Assembly (NCBI GenBank): GCA_008477525.1 | Contig: SPDT01000004.1 | Coordinates: forward strand, 2,356,001 to 2,420,000 | Length of the DNA: 64,000 nucleotides | Source of the DNA: Hypomyces perniciosus | Taxonomy: Eukaryota; Ascomycota; Sordariomycetes; Hypocreales; Hypocreaceae | Direction of reading: 5' to 3' | Shown here: positions 50,795-62,451 of the stretch, piece by piece | Layout: every line of letters starts with the position of its first letter | Numbering within the stretch: position 1 is the stretch's first letter | The notes under the pieces: generated by a model | What the model saw: only the letters and a program-made list of their open reading frames with translations | Told to the model about the DNA's origin: nothing | Database searches by the model: none | Program-made: the position numbers and the translations under genes

Positions 50795-52691
50795 TTAAGC
50801 TATAGTATATAAAAGGATTAAAAAAATAGTAAAGTTAAACTAATAGGCTATATTTATAATTTGTTTTTATAGTAAAACTTTAAATAATAATAAAAAAAGA
50901 CCAAGTATAGTACATATATAAATATAAATAATAAAAGGTTTAGGTTTATCCCTATTATTATAAATATAATAGCTATCTTTATATAGCATTATTTTAGATT
51001 TTAGAAAATTAATTACAACCCTAAAGTCCTGCTAAAATCTATATATATATAAACATGAATATATATAAAAGCCAAAAGGATTTTAAATATATAATAATAG
51101 CGGCTATAATAGTAATACTGCTTTTATATTAATTTAATAAAAAATTAATTATAAATTTAAATTACCTTTAAAATCAACATTTTATTATGAACTTAAACTT
51201 TTTTAAAGTTATAGATATAGTTATTTTATATAAAATATTATATATAATAATAGTGAATTTTTTAAATGTTTTATTTAAGATTAATTATAATATTTATTTA
51301 GGTATTATAAAGGGATTTCACTATAATATAAGAAATATATATAATATTACCTAATAGGATATTACTATAAAGGAATATATAGTAGTACACTTTTAAATAA
51401 TAGAGGAGTACTATAATACATACTATACTTTATAATATAATATAAATGCATTTAACAAGGCCTTTTTTACTGCTTTATATAATATTAATATTTATACTTA
51501 TATTATAAAGACTTTATTAATATTAAAGTATAGCCTAAAACTATTATATATAATAACCTATTTATCTTCAAAAATTAATTAAATAGTTAAAAAAGAAATT
51601 ATAAGCTTTAAAGGGGTATATATATATATATATATATAAATAATAATAATATAATAAAAAGGTTTATATAAATAATTATTGAATATAATATATAATATAA
51701 TAAAGGTATAATTCTAGTAAAATATAATAAATAAATAAAAGCATAGTTAATAGATAGTTAATGGTTATAATAAGTAGCAAGTAAACTATCATTTATAAAT
51801 ATATATAATAAAAAGGTTATTAAAGAGACTTTTAACCCTTCATATATAGCAGGTTAGATATTATAGGTTATAAAGCCTATATTATTTATAGCTTTTTATT
51901 TTTATTATATAAAAAAAAGGCTAGTAAAAATCAAAGTTATATAATATAATTCCTAATTTATAAAGTTTAAATAATATTACAATTATAAATATATATTTAT
52001 TGCTTTAATAAAAAGAAATAATTATATTATTATAAAGCGCTAAATATATCTTAATAGTAAATATAAAATCTTTTTCATTAATTTTAAATATATTTCAATT
52101 ACTATAATAGATTTATTATAAGTATATATTATAGTTTAAAGCAGGTAAATATATTATTAAGAGGATTTAAATATTCGCTGTTATATATATAAAAATAAAT
52201 AGATTAAACCTTTACCTTTATTGTAAGTTTATATATTAATAATATTATTATTTTCTTAGAGATTTTAAATAACTATATTTAACATTTTAAGATAATCTTT
52301 TAATTATTTGAAAAGCTTAGATTATATTTATCTTTAACCAAATCTTTTATTAAATATTAATGAATAACCCTTTTTATATCTTAATTAATAAAGGTTATAT
52401 ATTTATTAATATTGAAGTACTTAAAAATATATATTAATGCAATTAATTAAATTTAGGACTTTATTTTTATATACATTTAAAAGGTTAAACTTTTATAATC
52501 GCGGAAAGTTATATTATTAATTGCAAGTTATAAAAGAGTATTTTAATTTAATGGCTAAAAGGGAGTATTTTACAGTTATAAAATCAACATCGCTTAATAA
52601 AACTAAAAATAATAGATTATAACTATAGGTATTTAAGCTTATATAAGAAAACTTATTATATTAATATTATCAAAATCAATATATATTAATA
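50795..52691 (+). pseudogene. Gypsy family X, copy 2, 5' to RT part
   Basis: Collinear with 28545-30200 of copy 1 from about 51060, for example 'tttactgctttat..aatattaatatttatacttatatt'. Includes gag/RT sequence with stops in every frame. The RT tail near 52435-52480 resembles the copy 1 motif. Ends at the T1d insertion. Confidence 0.6.
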
Positions 52692-52699
52692 CTATTTAC

Positions 52700-53143
52700 A
52701 AGTAATACTATTAAAATAGATAAAGATTACTTCTAGCACAGATAGTTTATATATAGCTATAAAATTCTTAATAACTTTACTTTTACTCTTTAATATAATA
52801 TTTAATTATAATATATATATTCCCTTTTAATAAACTATTGTTTAATTTAAAACATTAACTAAATATTATATAAAATAGGCCTTTATAATATTAATTATAG
52901 CTAGTCTTTACTTTTACTATTAAGATTAAAAGAATTTAATAGCTTAGAGTTATCTGCAGTATTACTATACTCTACTAATCATTGGTTTAAAGGAAAATCT
53001 ATTATAATATATAGGATTAAGATTATTATTATGATTAAAAGTGTTATAAAACATTGAGGAATTGAAAGCTAGGAAGATTTCTATACGCGCGCATAGACCA
53101 TCTATTCTAGTAGCAATCTTTATCTATTCTACTAGCATTACTT
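52700..53143. mobile_element. TIR element T1d (444 bp) inside X-2
   Basis: Degenerate T1: left AAGTAATACTATTAAAATAG, right TCTACTAGCATTACTT. The flanking octamers CTATTTAC and ATATTTAT differ at two positions. X copy 1 shows the empty site (about 30190-30205, AATATTTATTG). The right TIR is better preserved (CGCGCGCATAGACCATC). The 60-codon ORF at 53062-53244 straddles this border and is a shadow. Confidence 0.8.
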
Positions 53144-53151
53144 ATATTTAT

Positions 53152-53453
53152 TGCCTATTTATTAAAGTAAATACTTTTAAAAAGAAAAGGTTTAAAGCTA
53201 TACTGTTTTACTATTATACAACTTTAACTTTAAAGATACTATAATAACTTTAAAATAAATCTTTTATTAATTATATTAATTTCTAAAGTAAAATATTTAA
53301 TCCTGTAAAGCGCAACTATTAGCCTATAAAGCTGGAAGTGGCTTATCTGGTATAAGTTATAATCAAAAACTATCTAATATTCTACAGTATTGAACACCTT
53401 ATTTATATCTTTATTAACTATACAGCTATAAGGCTAATTATAAAGTAGAAGTT
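53152..53453 (+). pseudogene. X-2 RNase H segment
   Basis: At 53300-53450 the frame reads KLEVAYLV*VIIKNYLIFYS and IFINYTAIRL, matching fungal gypsy RNase H (ELEVACLVWxxxKxRHLIES ... YTDHSA). The Asp-His of the TDH motif is now Asn-Tyr. Interrupted at 53454 by T2b. Confidence 0.7.
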
Positions 53454-53461
53454 AATATCTA

Positions 53462-54075
53462 GAGTAGTGCTATTCACACAGATAGAAATTGCTATTTATA
53501 TAGATAGTCTATGCGCTGCCCGCGAAAATCTCCCTAGCTTTCAATTCCTAATATTTTTAATAATACATTTAACTATAATAACACTATTAATCTAATACTA
53601 TTAGTGCCCTTTACTGTAATAAATATCCCTATTAACCCTTTATTAACTTAATTTAAAGATACATCTAGCTTCAACTTTGTTGATTATGCAGATCCTGATA
53701 GTGAAAATCCTAGGCGGCTGCAGTTACCTTCAAAGCTGCTAGATTTGCCTGAACCTGACTATAAAATATCGGAAGGACAGAGCCGCATCTCAGCTACAGT
53801 ATTAGCTAGGATTAAAGAGTTTAGTGATATTGTGCCAGCTATATAGCCAGAAAAATAGTTAGGCTGGGGAGATTCCGTATAGAGTAGATAAAAGGGATAT
53901 TGAAGACCTGTTAATTGAAGTAATATAATATATTGGTGCTGCTATCTATTATAGTATTACATATATAAAGGATTAAGTTGTATGGTGCGAGTATTAGCTG
54001 CAGGGAGATTTTCGCGGGCGGCGCACGGACTATCTGTGTAAATAGCAATTTCTATCTGTGTGAATAGCACTACTC
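53462..54075. mobile_element. TIR element T2b (614 bp) inside X-2
   Basis: Left GAGTAGTGCTATTCACACAG, right CTGTGTGAATAGCACTACTC. Exact 8-bp duplication AATATCTA (53454-53461 and 54076-54083). The inverted homology continues through CCCGCGAAAATCTCCCT. It interrupts RNase H sequence that resumes in frame context at 54084. The interior is GC-rich for this window and has no convincing ORF. Confidence 0.95.
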
Positions 54076-54083
54076 AATATCTA

Positions 54084-54377
54084 TATTTAATATTATAAAA
54101 ATTAATCTATATTTTATTAATGCTAGCATTTTTTTATCTTAATATAATATTTATATAATCTATATACTTAAAAAGCTTAATATTTTCCTTCATGCGCTGT
54201 TTAAACTCCTTTGTATAGATAATAATATATAAGTATAATTACTAGTAAAAGAGGATTATTGAAGTAATATTTTAGCCCCCTTTAATATAGCCTGCCTAGG
54301 CGTTAAAGTTACAGTATGCGATAATATTTAAAATAGATTTATAAAAAGATATAAAAATAACTATATATATAAGAAAA
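54084..54377 (+). pseudogene. X-2 RNase H end
   Basis: Reads INLYFINASIFLSQYNIYII, then KKLNIFLHAL, matching the RNase H terminus (xxLRxSxYLxxFxLxIxHxPGKxNxxPDALSR). Copy 1 lacks this stretch. Cut at 54378 by the T1b insertion. Confidence 0.7.
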
Positions 54378-54385
54378 TTATTATA

Positions 54386-55218
54386 GAGTAATGCTATTGG
54401 AACAGATAAAAATTGCTGCTGGAACAGATAGTCTGTGTGCAGCTGCGAAATTCTCCCAGCAATTTCCCTTAATATATAACTTACTTTTTTACATAATACT
54501 TAATTATAGTATATAATATAGTATCTACAATTAGCTATTTTAACACCATTAAATTACTTTAAATAACATGTCTTTAATACATATTTTATCTATTTATATA
54601 TATTCCCTCGGCCGACTATTCTTCCGGCTGCGAGCTCTTAATCTCTGACTGTAAAGGGACCTGTTATATACTAGGGTTAAGCCAACATATAGGTAGTCAT
54701 CCCCGGGGCCGACCTCTTGGCTGCACCTGTAACTGTTGTGATAATTCTTGAATAGCAGCCCTACTGCTGCTGCTGCTTCCTTGCCCTTATGGCTGCCCTC
54801 GTGGCCTCCCTCGTTATGGCTGCTGTAATCATTGTTATATAGCAACAGAGCTGCTGCTGTTATTGCTGCTGTTATTGCTGCTGTTATTGCTGCTGTTATT
54901 GCTGCTGTTATTGCTGCTGTTATTGCTGCTGTTATTGCTGCTGTTATTGCTGCTGTTATTGCTGCTGTTGTTGCTGCTGTTGTTATTGTTACTATTAAGG
55001 GGTTAAAGTGTAACCGGCACAGGGAGCTTTCTATTATTTAATAGTCGTGGTCTTCCGCCAAGATATCGTACAATATCAGGGTCTCGAATACGAAGAAGTG
55101 GTTTATTGATTGAAAGTGTTGTGGAAGATCTAGGAATTGAAAGCTAGGACAATTTCTGTGTGCGCGCACAGACTATCTGTTCCAGTAGCAATTTTCATCT
55201 GTTCCAATAGCTTTACTC
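54386..55218. mobile_element. TIR element T1b (833 bp) inside X-2
   Basis: Left GAGTAATGCTATTGGAACAG, right CTGTTCCAATAGCTTTACTC. Exact 8-bp duplication TTATTATA (54378-54385 and 55219-55226). The interior at 54640-55115 is homologous to T2a 13950-14260, for example TTAAAGTGTAACCGGCAC against TTAAAGTGTAACTAGCAC. It carries a 12-bp coding-like minisatellite. The ORFs at 54594-54845 (minus) and 54832-55041 (plus) lie in this region; the plus one may retain ancestral frame but has no recognisable domain. Confidence 0.95.
54848..54979 (+). repeat. 12-bp minisatellite GCTGCTGTTATT in T1b
   Basis: Ten to eleven near-perfect tandem units, translated in one frame as Ala-Ala-Val-Ile repeats within the 69-codon ORF 54832-55041. 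T2a has a single related unit at about 14108-14125 (GCTGCTGTTATTACTGC), so the array expanded in T1b. It keeps CpTpG words that are mostly lost around it. Confidence 0.95.
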
Positions 55219-55226
55219 TTATTATA

Positions 55227-56640
55227 TAACCTTATATATAAGTAAAGTTATTAATCTAGATACTATATATATTTAAAAAAAGTTTAGCTTTTAAACCCTG
55301 CAGAAATAAATTGCTATTATATAAATATAAAGATAATATAAAGAGATTATATATTCCCTGCTTTATAATAAAATTTATTATTAGGATAGCTTATAATATA
55401 TAGCATTGTAAAATTGAATATATTTAATATAAGCTAAAGGGTTTGTTTTAAATGTATTATAATATATATATATATATATATATATTAGCTATTATTAATA
55501 TAATATATAAGTAATTTAAATAACCTTAATATAAAGATTTATAGCGTATTATATTAAAGTTTATTTTATATATAATATACTATATTAACTTTATTTTAAT
55601 GTTGCTAGTAGTTTTAGTAATAGACTTTTATTTTAAATTGCTAAAGTTTAATAAATTTAATATAATCTTAGTGGTAATATATAAGTCCTTTAAGAAAAGT
55701 GGAATCCTTTTAAAATATAAAATATATAAGGCAGCCTATTAAGTAAAGGTTTTCTTTACGTTTTAATTGCTGGCTAATTAAAGAATTCCTACTATAATTA
55801 TATCAAATAAAGATTATAAGTAGTTAAGTAATTTATAGCAGGAATTATTTATAGCTTTAAATATTTAGTTAATAATAACTATTATATAGTACTTTATAAG
55901 GGATAGTTAATTAAAGTCTATTAATACAATTATTAAAGCTATTATTTTTTTATATATTTATATAAATATTAACTATTAGTATTATTAGTAATTTAATCAC
56001 TATTGAATGAATACCTTTATTATATTCTTAATATATTTATTTAATAAAATAGTTATAAGATTCCGCCTATAAACGCCTTTAACTTTATTAAAGGATACAT
56101 TAAGCAATAATATTAAAACTAATTAATTGTTAAAATTATATATAGCTTATAATAGTAAAAAGTAAAAATTATAATAGACTTTATTAATATTAAATATAAA
56201 AAATACTTTAATAAAATATATTGGCAATATTAATTTATAATAAATAATAAACTTTTTCTATAATTATACTATAGCTATTTAATACTAAAGTAAATATTAA
56301 AGTTTAGCTAATAGAAAGTTAAATGATTAACGATAAAGAAAGAGATTAATATATCTATATATAAAATTAAACTGCAAATATATTAAAGGATTTATTTAAT
56401 AAATTAAACCTAACTATTATTAAAGCTATATATATAAAAGGAAATATAAAAAAGTAACAGTTTTATAAAATTAAAGTTTTATTAACTAAAAGGATATACT
56501 ATAATAGACTATAATATTTTACAAAATGAAAAGGCTATATAGTAGAATATAATAAATAATATAATAAAAACCTTTTAATAATAAATGTAATAGTATTTAT
56601 TAAAGGTTTTAATAAATACCCTGTAATTAAAAAAGGAAAG
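55227..56640 (+). pseudogene. Gypsy family X, copy 2, integrase
   Basis: At about 55285-55420 CRNKLLLYKYKDNIKRLYIP corresponds to the linker and zinc-binding region of integrase (LLFxxDGRxRLCIP). The core around 55625-55690 matches copy 1's GFNKFNIILTVTYK. The C-terminal module near 56220-56330 is recognisable but stop-rich. It contains the empty site for T4 at 55565-55590. The end of X and any 3' LTR could not be located. Confidence 0.65.
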
Positions 56641-57110
56641 ATTTAGAAATTAAAGATAAAAGTAGGTTATTTGGTATAATAATAGGAAAACTAATAGCTA
56701 GCAGGTAAAGATTAAGCCTACAGTAAAGAGGGTATTTAGTCTTTCGTTTAATAGCCTAGCAGGTAAATTTTTATTTTCTTTCCCTTTTTTGCCTTGTAAA
56801 TTTTACCTTTATATATATATCTACAGTTTTCTATACAGCTTTATTAAAGGAATAAAATTATATATATTCCTTAATATATACTTTAAAAGTAAAGATTCTG
56901 TTAAATTGATTAAAATATTAAAATGTAAATAAAAAGTTAATAAAGGTTAAAACATAAATTTAAATTATAAAAAAGCCTTATAGTTTATGAATTATAATAG
57001 TAATAGTAATTGTTATTATTTTGAATATTAAAAAAATAAACCTTTTTATTAATAGAAAATTAATTAACTTCTTTATAAATTATAAAATATTTAACTTTAT
57101 TTAATTATAA
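56641..57110 (-). mobile_element. W element, minus-strand copy, distal part
   Basis: 56870-57060 aligns in reverse with 42500-42700 ('ataaaaaggtttatttttttaatatt'). The leftmost 150 bp (56660-56770) are GC-richer and unmatched. No ORF. Confidence 0.5.
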
Positions 57111-57118
57111 TTAAATAT

Positions 57119-57584
57119 GACTAATGCTATTAGAACAGATAAAAATTGGAATAGATAGTCCGTGCACACATACAGGAATCTTCCTAGCCTTCAATTCCTC
57201 GATCTTCTACTCCGTATAACACTTTCAATTACAATAGCACCACCAATTCTATACGTCATGATGGGTTTCCTATTAGACCCGTGATTGGCCTAGTATAGCG
57301 ATGCTCCAGATAACTCTAAGCTGCTAGGTTCTTTCGATTTTGATAGCGAAATTGAAAACTAGCCACAGTCGCGTATACAATTACTAGAATATAGAATATA
57401 TACTAAAGGCCTGTTTTTAAAGTAATATAATGGTGTTAGAATAGCTAGCTGTAGATATACTGTAATTGAGTGTGATGTAAAGGAGTAAATTATATGTTGA
57501 GGGAAGTTGCTGGGAGAATTTCTGTATGTGTGCACGGACCATCTATTCCAGTAGCAATTTTTATCTGTTCTAATAGCATTACTC
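57119..57584. mobile_element. TIR element T1c (466 bp) inside W
   Basis: Left GACTAATGCTATTAGAACAG, right CTGTTCTAATAGCATTACTC. Exact 8-bp duplication TTAAATAT (57111-57118 and 57585-57592). The left TIR has lost about 10 bp between the two GGAACAGAT-like motifs. The interior matches T1a (TCGATCTTC, AACTCTAAGCTGCTAGGTTC). The minus ORF at 57359-57610 spans the TIR and is not a gene. Confidence 0.95.
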
Positions 57585-57592
57585 TTAAATAT

Positions 57593-58726
57593 TACTTTAT
57601 AATTAATCATTAAACTTTTTTAATATGAAAAGTTTTAATTAAAATAAATAAAAAGTAAAAAATTAAAGAAAATAATAATAAAAAATAAATTAAAAGAATA
57701 CAGAAGTTTAATAATAATTGTATAAATTAAAGAGATAATAATTAATAATAACAATATAAATTTAATAAATATAAATAAATAAATAAATGGTATATTAAAT
57801 AAAGAAGAGAATAATATTAAAAATATAATAAAAAGTATAAATATTAATATAATATTTAAAATAATATATTAAAATATAGTTAGCCATTTATTAATATTAA
57901 ATAAAAAGGAAATTTTAGTAATAAAAAGAGTTTATATAAATTGAATAGTAAAAATTAAAAGTATTAATTATATTATAAAATAAAAAGCTATTAAAAGACT
58001 CTAATTATTAATAAAAGAAAGAATTAAAATTAATAACTTTAAAAACTTACTGATAAAAATTATAAATTAAATATTATAATATAATATTAAAAAAGAAGTT
58101 AAAAATTTAAATATATTAAATAAAGCATTATAGAATTACTAACTAAATAATAAAAGTAATAAATAATTTATATAAATATTAATATATATATATATATATA
58201 AAACTAATATTATAGCTATAAATAATAAATTTACTAATAATATAGTTATTTAAAAATAAAATATCTATTAATTATTATATTTAATTAATTATTTTAATAT
58301 ATTCAATAAACAAAATTATAATTTAAACGCTTATAAAGAATAATAATAAAGTTAATTAATTTAATAAATAAATAAATAAAATATTAATATTAATTTATAT
58401 TTCAATATTTTAAAAAAATTAATTAAATATTAATATAAAAAATTAATAAAATTAAAAGAGAATTAATAAATATTTTTTTTTATTTTGTTATCTTTTTTGT
58501 TATTATTTGTAATTTTATTTTATAAATAAATATAAAGAATAATTATAGTTAAAATAACTATAACTTTTCTTAAAAGGGGGAGTTAATATATACATTAAGT
58601 GTAACCATACATTCAATCCAGAGGATCTTATATTACGTGCATTATTATATACAACCGCACTAGTTCACTAGTCGAGATCTCTCCGTTCGTTAGCTAGCTT
58701 AATGGAACCATGCTTCTTCACCAACA
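57593..58726 (-). mobile_element. W element, minus-strand copy, LTR-like start
   Basis: The GC-rich terminal segment 58565-58726 ends CCATGCTTCTTCACCAACA, so on the minus strand W starts TGTTGGTGAAGAAGCATGG. It is followed by TTAACTCCCCCTTTTAAG and then about 1 kb of almost pure A/T matching 41900-42400. A TG start, preserved GC and strong contrast with the interior suggest an LTR of about 160 bp or more. The other LTR and coding sequence are not visible. Confidence 0.55.
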
Positions 58727-59085
58727 CATCGTCCACATCAATGCACTACCCGCGATAACCCCCCCGTTGCCCCTTACACCACATAATTGGAATACTGCAC
58801 CTATAAGTAGCTATAAAAACACATTAAATAACAGGTCTTCAATATCTCTTCTATCTACTCTATACAAAATCTCCTTAAGCCAGCTCTTCTTTTGGCTGTG
58901 TAGTCAGCAGAGTTTCATTAAACTTTTCTTTAATCTCTAAGTCGCCCTCATCTTCCTGTAGCTGCTATAATGGCTATCACTATTATATAATATTAACTCT
59001 ATATCCATTACTGCTGCTGTCAGGGACTTCAGTAGCGCATAGACTATCTGTGATTAGATTTCATTGCCCTTATATTTAGTTTATA
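58727..59085. mobile_element. Degraded TIR element related to T1/T2
   Basis: The left part CAATGCACTACCCGCGATAAC and the right part GTAGCGCATAGACTATCTGTG resemble the subterminal part of T2 TIRs (GTGCGCTACCTGCAAAAATC and GCGCACGGACTATCTGTG). The outermost 20-30 bp are missing on both sides and no duplication is seen. The interior shares AACAGGTCTT with T1a. The 76-codon ORF 58710-58940 crosses into W and is not a gene. Confidence 0.5.
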
Positions 59086-59285
59086 TTTATCTTAAATCTC
59101 TTATTAAAAGTAGTAATGTATTACTAAAAAGCCAATCTTTTTTATATTTGTTACTTATTATATTAATAATTAACTTATACATTATTTCATAGTCTCTTTA
59201 TATAAAGAAGATATACGGAGTACCTTTTTAAGTTTCTGTAATGTATTCTATAGTAATATAGTTATACACCGCATTTATGAATAAT

Positions 59286-59452
59286 AGCATAGAGTGGACG
59301 CAACGTGTGGTTAACCAGAGGAAAAAAGGTAAAGAAAAGAACTAGCTAAAGCAGGTAGTGCGGAATGCCACCTAATATCTCATCTACCTGAATGGCAACA
59401 GCGGAAGCTGTTGTCAGGCACAACAGCCAGGCACCTGTCAGACGTCTGTGTC
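59286..59452 (+). mobile_element. Hairpin element H5 (167 bp) inside V
   Basis: Starts AGCATAGAGTGGACGCAACG and ends CAGACGTCTGTGTC. The flanking heptamers are GAATAAT (59279-59285) and AAATAAT (59453-59459). The single-copy empty site is visible in V at about 37233-37239 (AAATAAT). Hairpin GGCAACAGC-GGAA-GCTGTTGTC. The left end differs from H1-H4 and reads like GGCACAGA, the complement of the right end, so this subtype has true short inverted ends. Confidence 0.85.
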
Positions 59453-59862
59453 AAATAATATAATATTGGTATAAAAATATTCCCTTTGAAAAAGTAAAGT
59501 TCTTTTCTAAAAGCATTTAATTAAAAGAAATTAATTGCTATTGATTTAAATTTAATTAATTATTATATCAAATATTATCATTTATAGTTATAGCCTTTAT
59601 TTAATAAGAGATCTAATAAATATAAAAATAAATTACTTTCCTTACACTTTTTCCTTTTGTAATATTAATATATATAATATTTATAAAATAAATTAAAAGA
59701 AAAGTCTATAAAATTATTATTATATGTATTTTAATTATTTTATTATTTACTATAATAGCAATTCTTTAATTAAAAGTAAAATCGCTAATATCTGAAATAC
59801 TTATTATTTAATAAGTATTTATTATATACATATTATAATAATAATAATTTATTAAATATTAA

Positions 59863-60460
59863 AAGTAATACTATTAAAATAAAATAAAATTAATATTAGA
59901 ATAAATAGTCTATGTATAGTTATAACGTTATGTTAAGAATTTCCTTCAATATATAATTTACTATTTATTTAATATAATATTTAATTATAATACATAATAT
60001 AATATTTATAATTAGCTATTTTAATATAATTAAATTACTTTGAATAAGAAATTTATATATATTCCTTTTAAGCTAATTATGATTTAATTTAAAATAATAT
60101 TACTGCTGCTATAATAGTAGTAAAGATATAGCTCTATTAATTAAAAGTTTTTATAACTTATAAGCTATATATATTATAAAGTATTATATATCTTTATAAT
60201 ATTAATTATAATTAGTTTTTAATTTCGCTAATAAAATTGAAAAAAAACTGGTAGCTTAGAGTTGTTTATAGTATTATAAGATTAAATTAATAAAAGGTTT
60301 AAAAAGAAATGTATTATAATATATAAAATTAATATTATTATTATAACTAAAACTATTATAAAAGATACGGGAATTAAAAGCCAGGAATATATATTTATAT
60401 ATATATATAAACTATTTATTTTTATAGTAATTCTTATTTATTTTAATAGTACTACTACTT
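59863..60460. mobile_element. TIR element T1e (598 bp), heavily RIP-mutated, inside V
   Basis: Left AAGTAATACTATTAAAATAA aligns with the T1 TIR through AATAGTCTATGTATA; the right end is TTATTTTAATAGTACTACTA plus CTT. The octamer AATATTAA is exactly duplicated (59855-59862 and 60461-60468). The inner marks match T1: AATTTCCTTCAATATATAA and TAAAAGCCAGGAA. Unlike T1a-c it is almost fully converted to A/T. Confidence 0.8.
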
Positions 60461-61534
60461 AATATTAAAATGATTCTTTTTAAAATATATTATAGTTATT
60501 TAAAGCCTATAAAAGCTTTTTTATTTGAATTTAATAATTATATATAATATCAGGACAAAGGTTATTTATTGAAATAATTTTTTTAAAAATTAACTTTATT
60601 TATTTAATTAATATAATTAATATTATATAAGCCTAAAACCTTTAACTATTTTAAAATCAGATTGTCCCTTTATTTCCTTTAATAAATCTTGTTATATAAT
60701 AAGGATAAAACAATAATATCATTTTTATTATTAAAGCAATTAAACTATACTAATTCATTTTAATTAAAAAGTTTAAGTATAATATGAAACCATTTAAATG
60801 TATTTTATATAAAATATTTAATAATTAAATGAAAGCTATATCTTATAATTTACTATTTAACTTTATAGGTAGCAGTAAATTTAAACTTATATTAAATAAA
60901 AATAAAATAGTTAGCTTTAATATTATAGTAAATATTAATTATATATTAAAAACTGCTATACAAAAACCTACAGTTTAAAATGTTATTTTTCTTTTTATAT
61001 ATTAATAAAATTTAAATATTAAAGGATTTAGCGATAAAGTATTTAATAACATTAACTGCATTAAAAGACGTTTTTTATAAAGCTATATTAATAATACTTT
61101 TATTAACTAAAGCAGTAATCGGTGCATTTATATTACTCTTTAAATAATTAAAACAATAACTATTACTATCAAAGCTTACCTCTTTAAATTAATTTATACC
61201 CGCTCTATAACAAATAATCCAAATAGCGATTTTATTTACTCCAGGCGTAAAATATTAGGCTAATGCCTTTATATTTATATATTAGCCCTTTACTTAGCAA
61301 TAACTTAATATAGTCTTTTATACGCGGGGTTACCAATGTCTTCATATATTAATAAAAAGAAATTTCCTTTCATTTCCATCGCTCTTATTTAATTATGTAA
61401 ATTAATTTGTGAAAATCTTTATTTTAACTTGCTGGATGTATATTAATTAACTGTTTTTATAAGTATTACTTGTAGTAAATTCAAAGTCTATTAGAATCTA
61501 TAGCCGCCAGTTATTAAATTAACAGATATTATAA

Positions 61535-62103
61535 ACGTAATACTATTTATATAGATAAAAATTACTATTTATACAGATAGTTTATATATTACCTATAAAA
61601 ATCTCCTCATAGCTCTTTATACTTGATAACTTTAAATTAATAAGTATAATAGTTATAGCAGTTACAGTAATTATAAAGAAATAAAGCTAAACGCGATTGT
61701 TTATATAGCAATTAAAGCTTAATATCTAATAAACCCCTTTAGAATTTAAAATAAATAACTGTATTGATTAATAGTAAATATTATCAAGCTTTAAATTATT
61801 ATTTTAATATGTTTAAGGCTATAAAGGCTTATACATTAATCAAATATTATAATTTGAAAAAAAATAATGAAAAGATTATATTAATTATATTAATTATATA
61901 ATTAAAAAATACTTAATTTTATATAAATAAAGTAAATAAAAAAGTTAATAAACATTTATTATTTAAAGTAATTTAATATATTATCATTACTTATTATATA
62001 AAAGATTAAATTACAAAGTATAAAAAACTGTAAAAATATTTTTATACATAATACATAGACTACTTCTATAAACAGCAATTTAGTTATATAAATAGTATTA
62101 TTT
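61535..62103. mobile_element. TIR element T2c (569 bp), RIP-mutated, inside V
   Basis: Left ACGTAATACTATTTATATAG, right TATATAAATAGTATTATTT. The octamer TATTATAA is exactly duplicated (61527-61534 and 62104-62111), and occurs once in the V copy at 38571-38578, the empty site. Inside, CTCATAGCTCTTTATACTTG matches T2a's CTACAGCTCCTTACACTCTG. Confidence 0.85.
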
Positions 62104-62451
62104 TATTATAAATTACATTATTAGAAAAAGCTAAAGTGGTTAGAATTAATCAAGCGGCTTGAATCTATTCTATATTCAATATCTTAAGTAATATATTATA
62201 GCCAGCGTTTAAGGCTAGCTGGCATTATAGAAGTATACATAACTGCCTTTACAATTAAATAGTACTATACACTATATTATTTTACGATATATATAATAAA
62301 GGCATGAAATTATTACTAATTGTTATACAAATTATAAAATAATTGAAAGACATCTATTGAAAAATATGAAAAGCGTAAATGAAAAGCGAGTTAAAAGTAA
62401 ACTATAGAAAGCTACTTTATTTATTGTTATTTATTATAGAGTAGTAATAGT

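Noticed and set aside
54594..54845. 83-codon minus-strand ORF as a gene
   Set aside because: Lies opposite the region homologous between T1b and T2a, is not conserved in T2a, and has no domain.
54832..55041. 69-codon Ala/Val/Ile ORF as a small secreted or antifreeze-like protein
   Set aside because: It is the translation of a 12-bp minisatellite inside a TIR element, with no conserved start or context.
58710..58940. 76-codon plus ORF
   Set aside because: Begins inside the W terminus and crosses the border into a T1/T2-like remnant; no domain.
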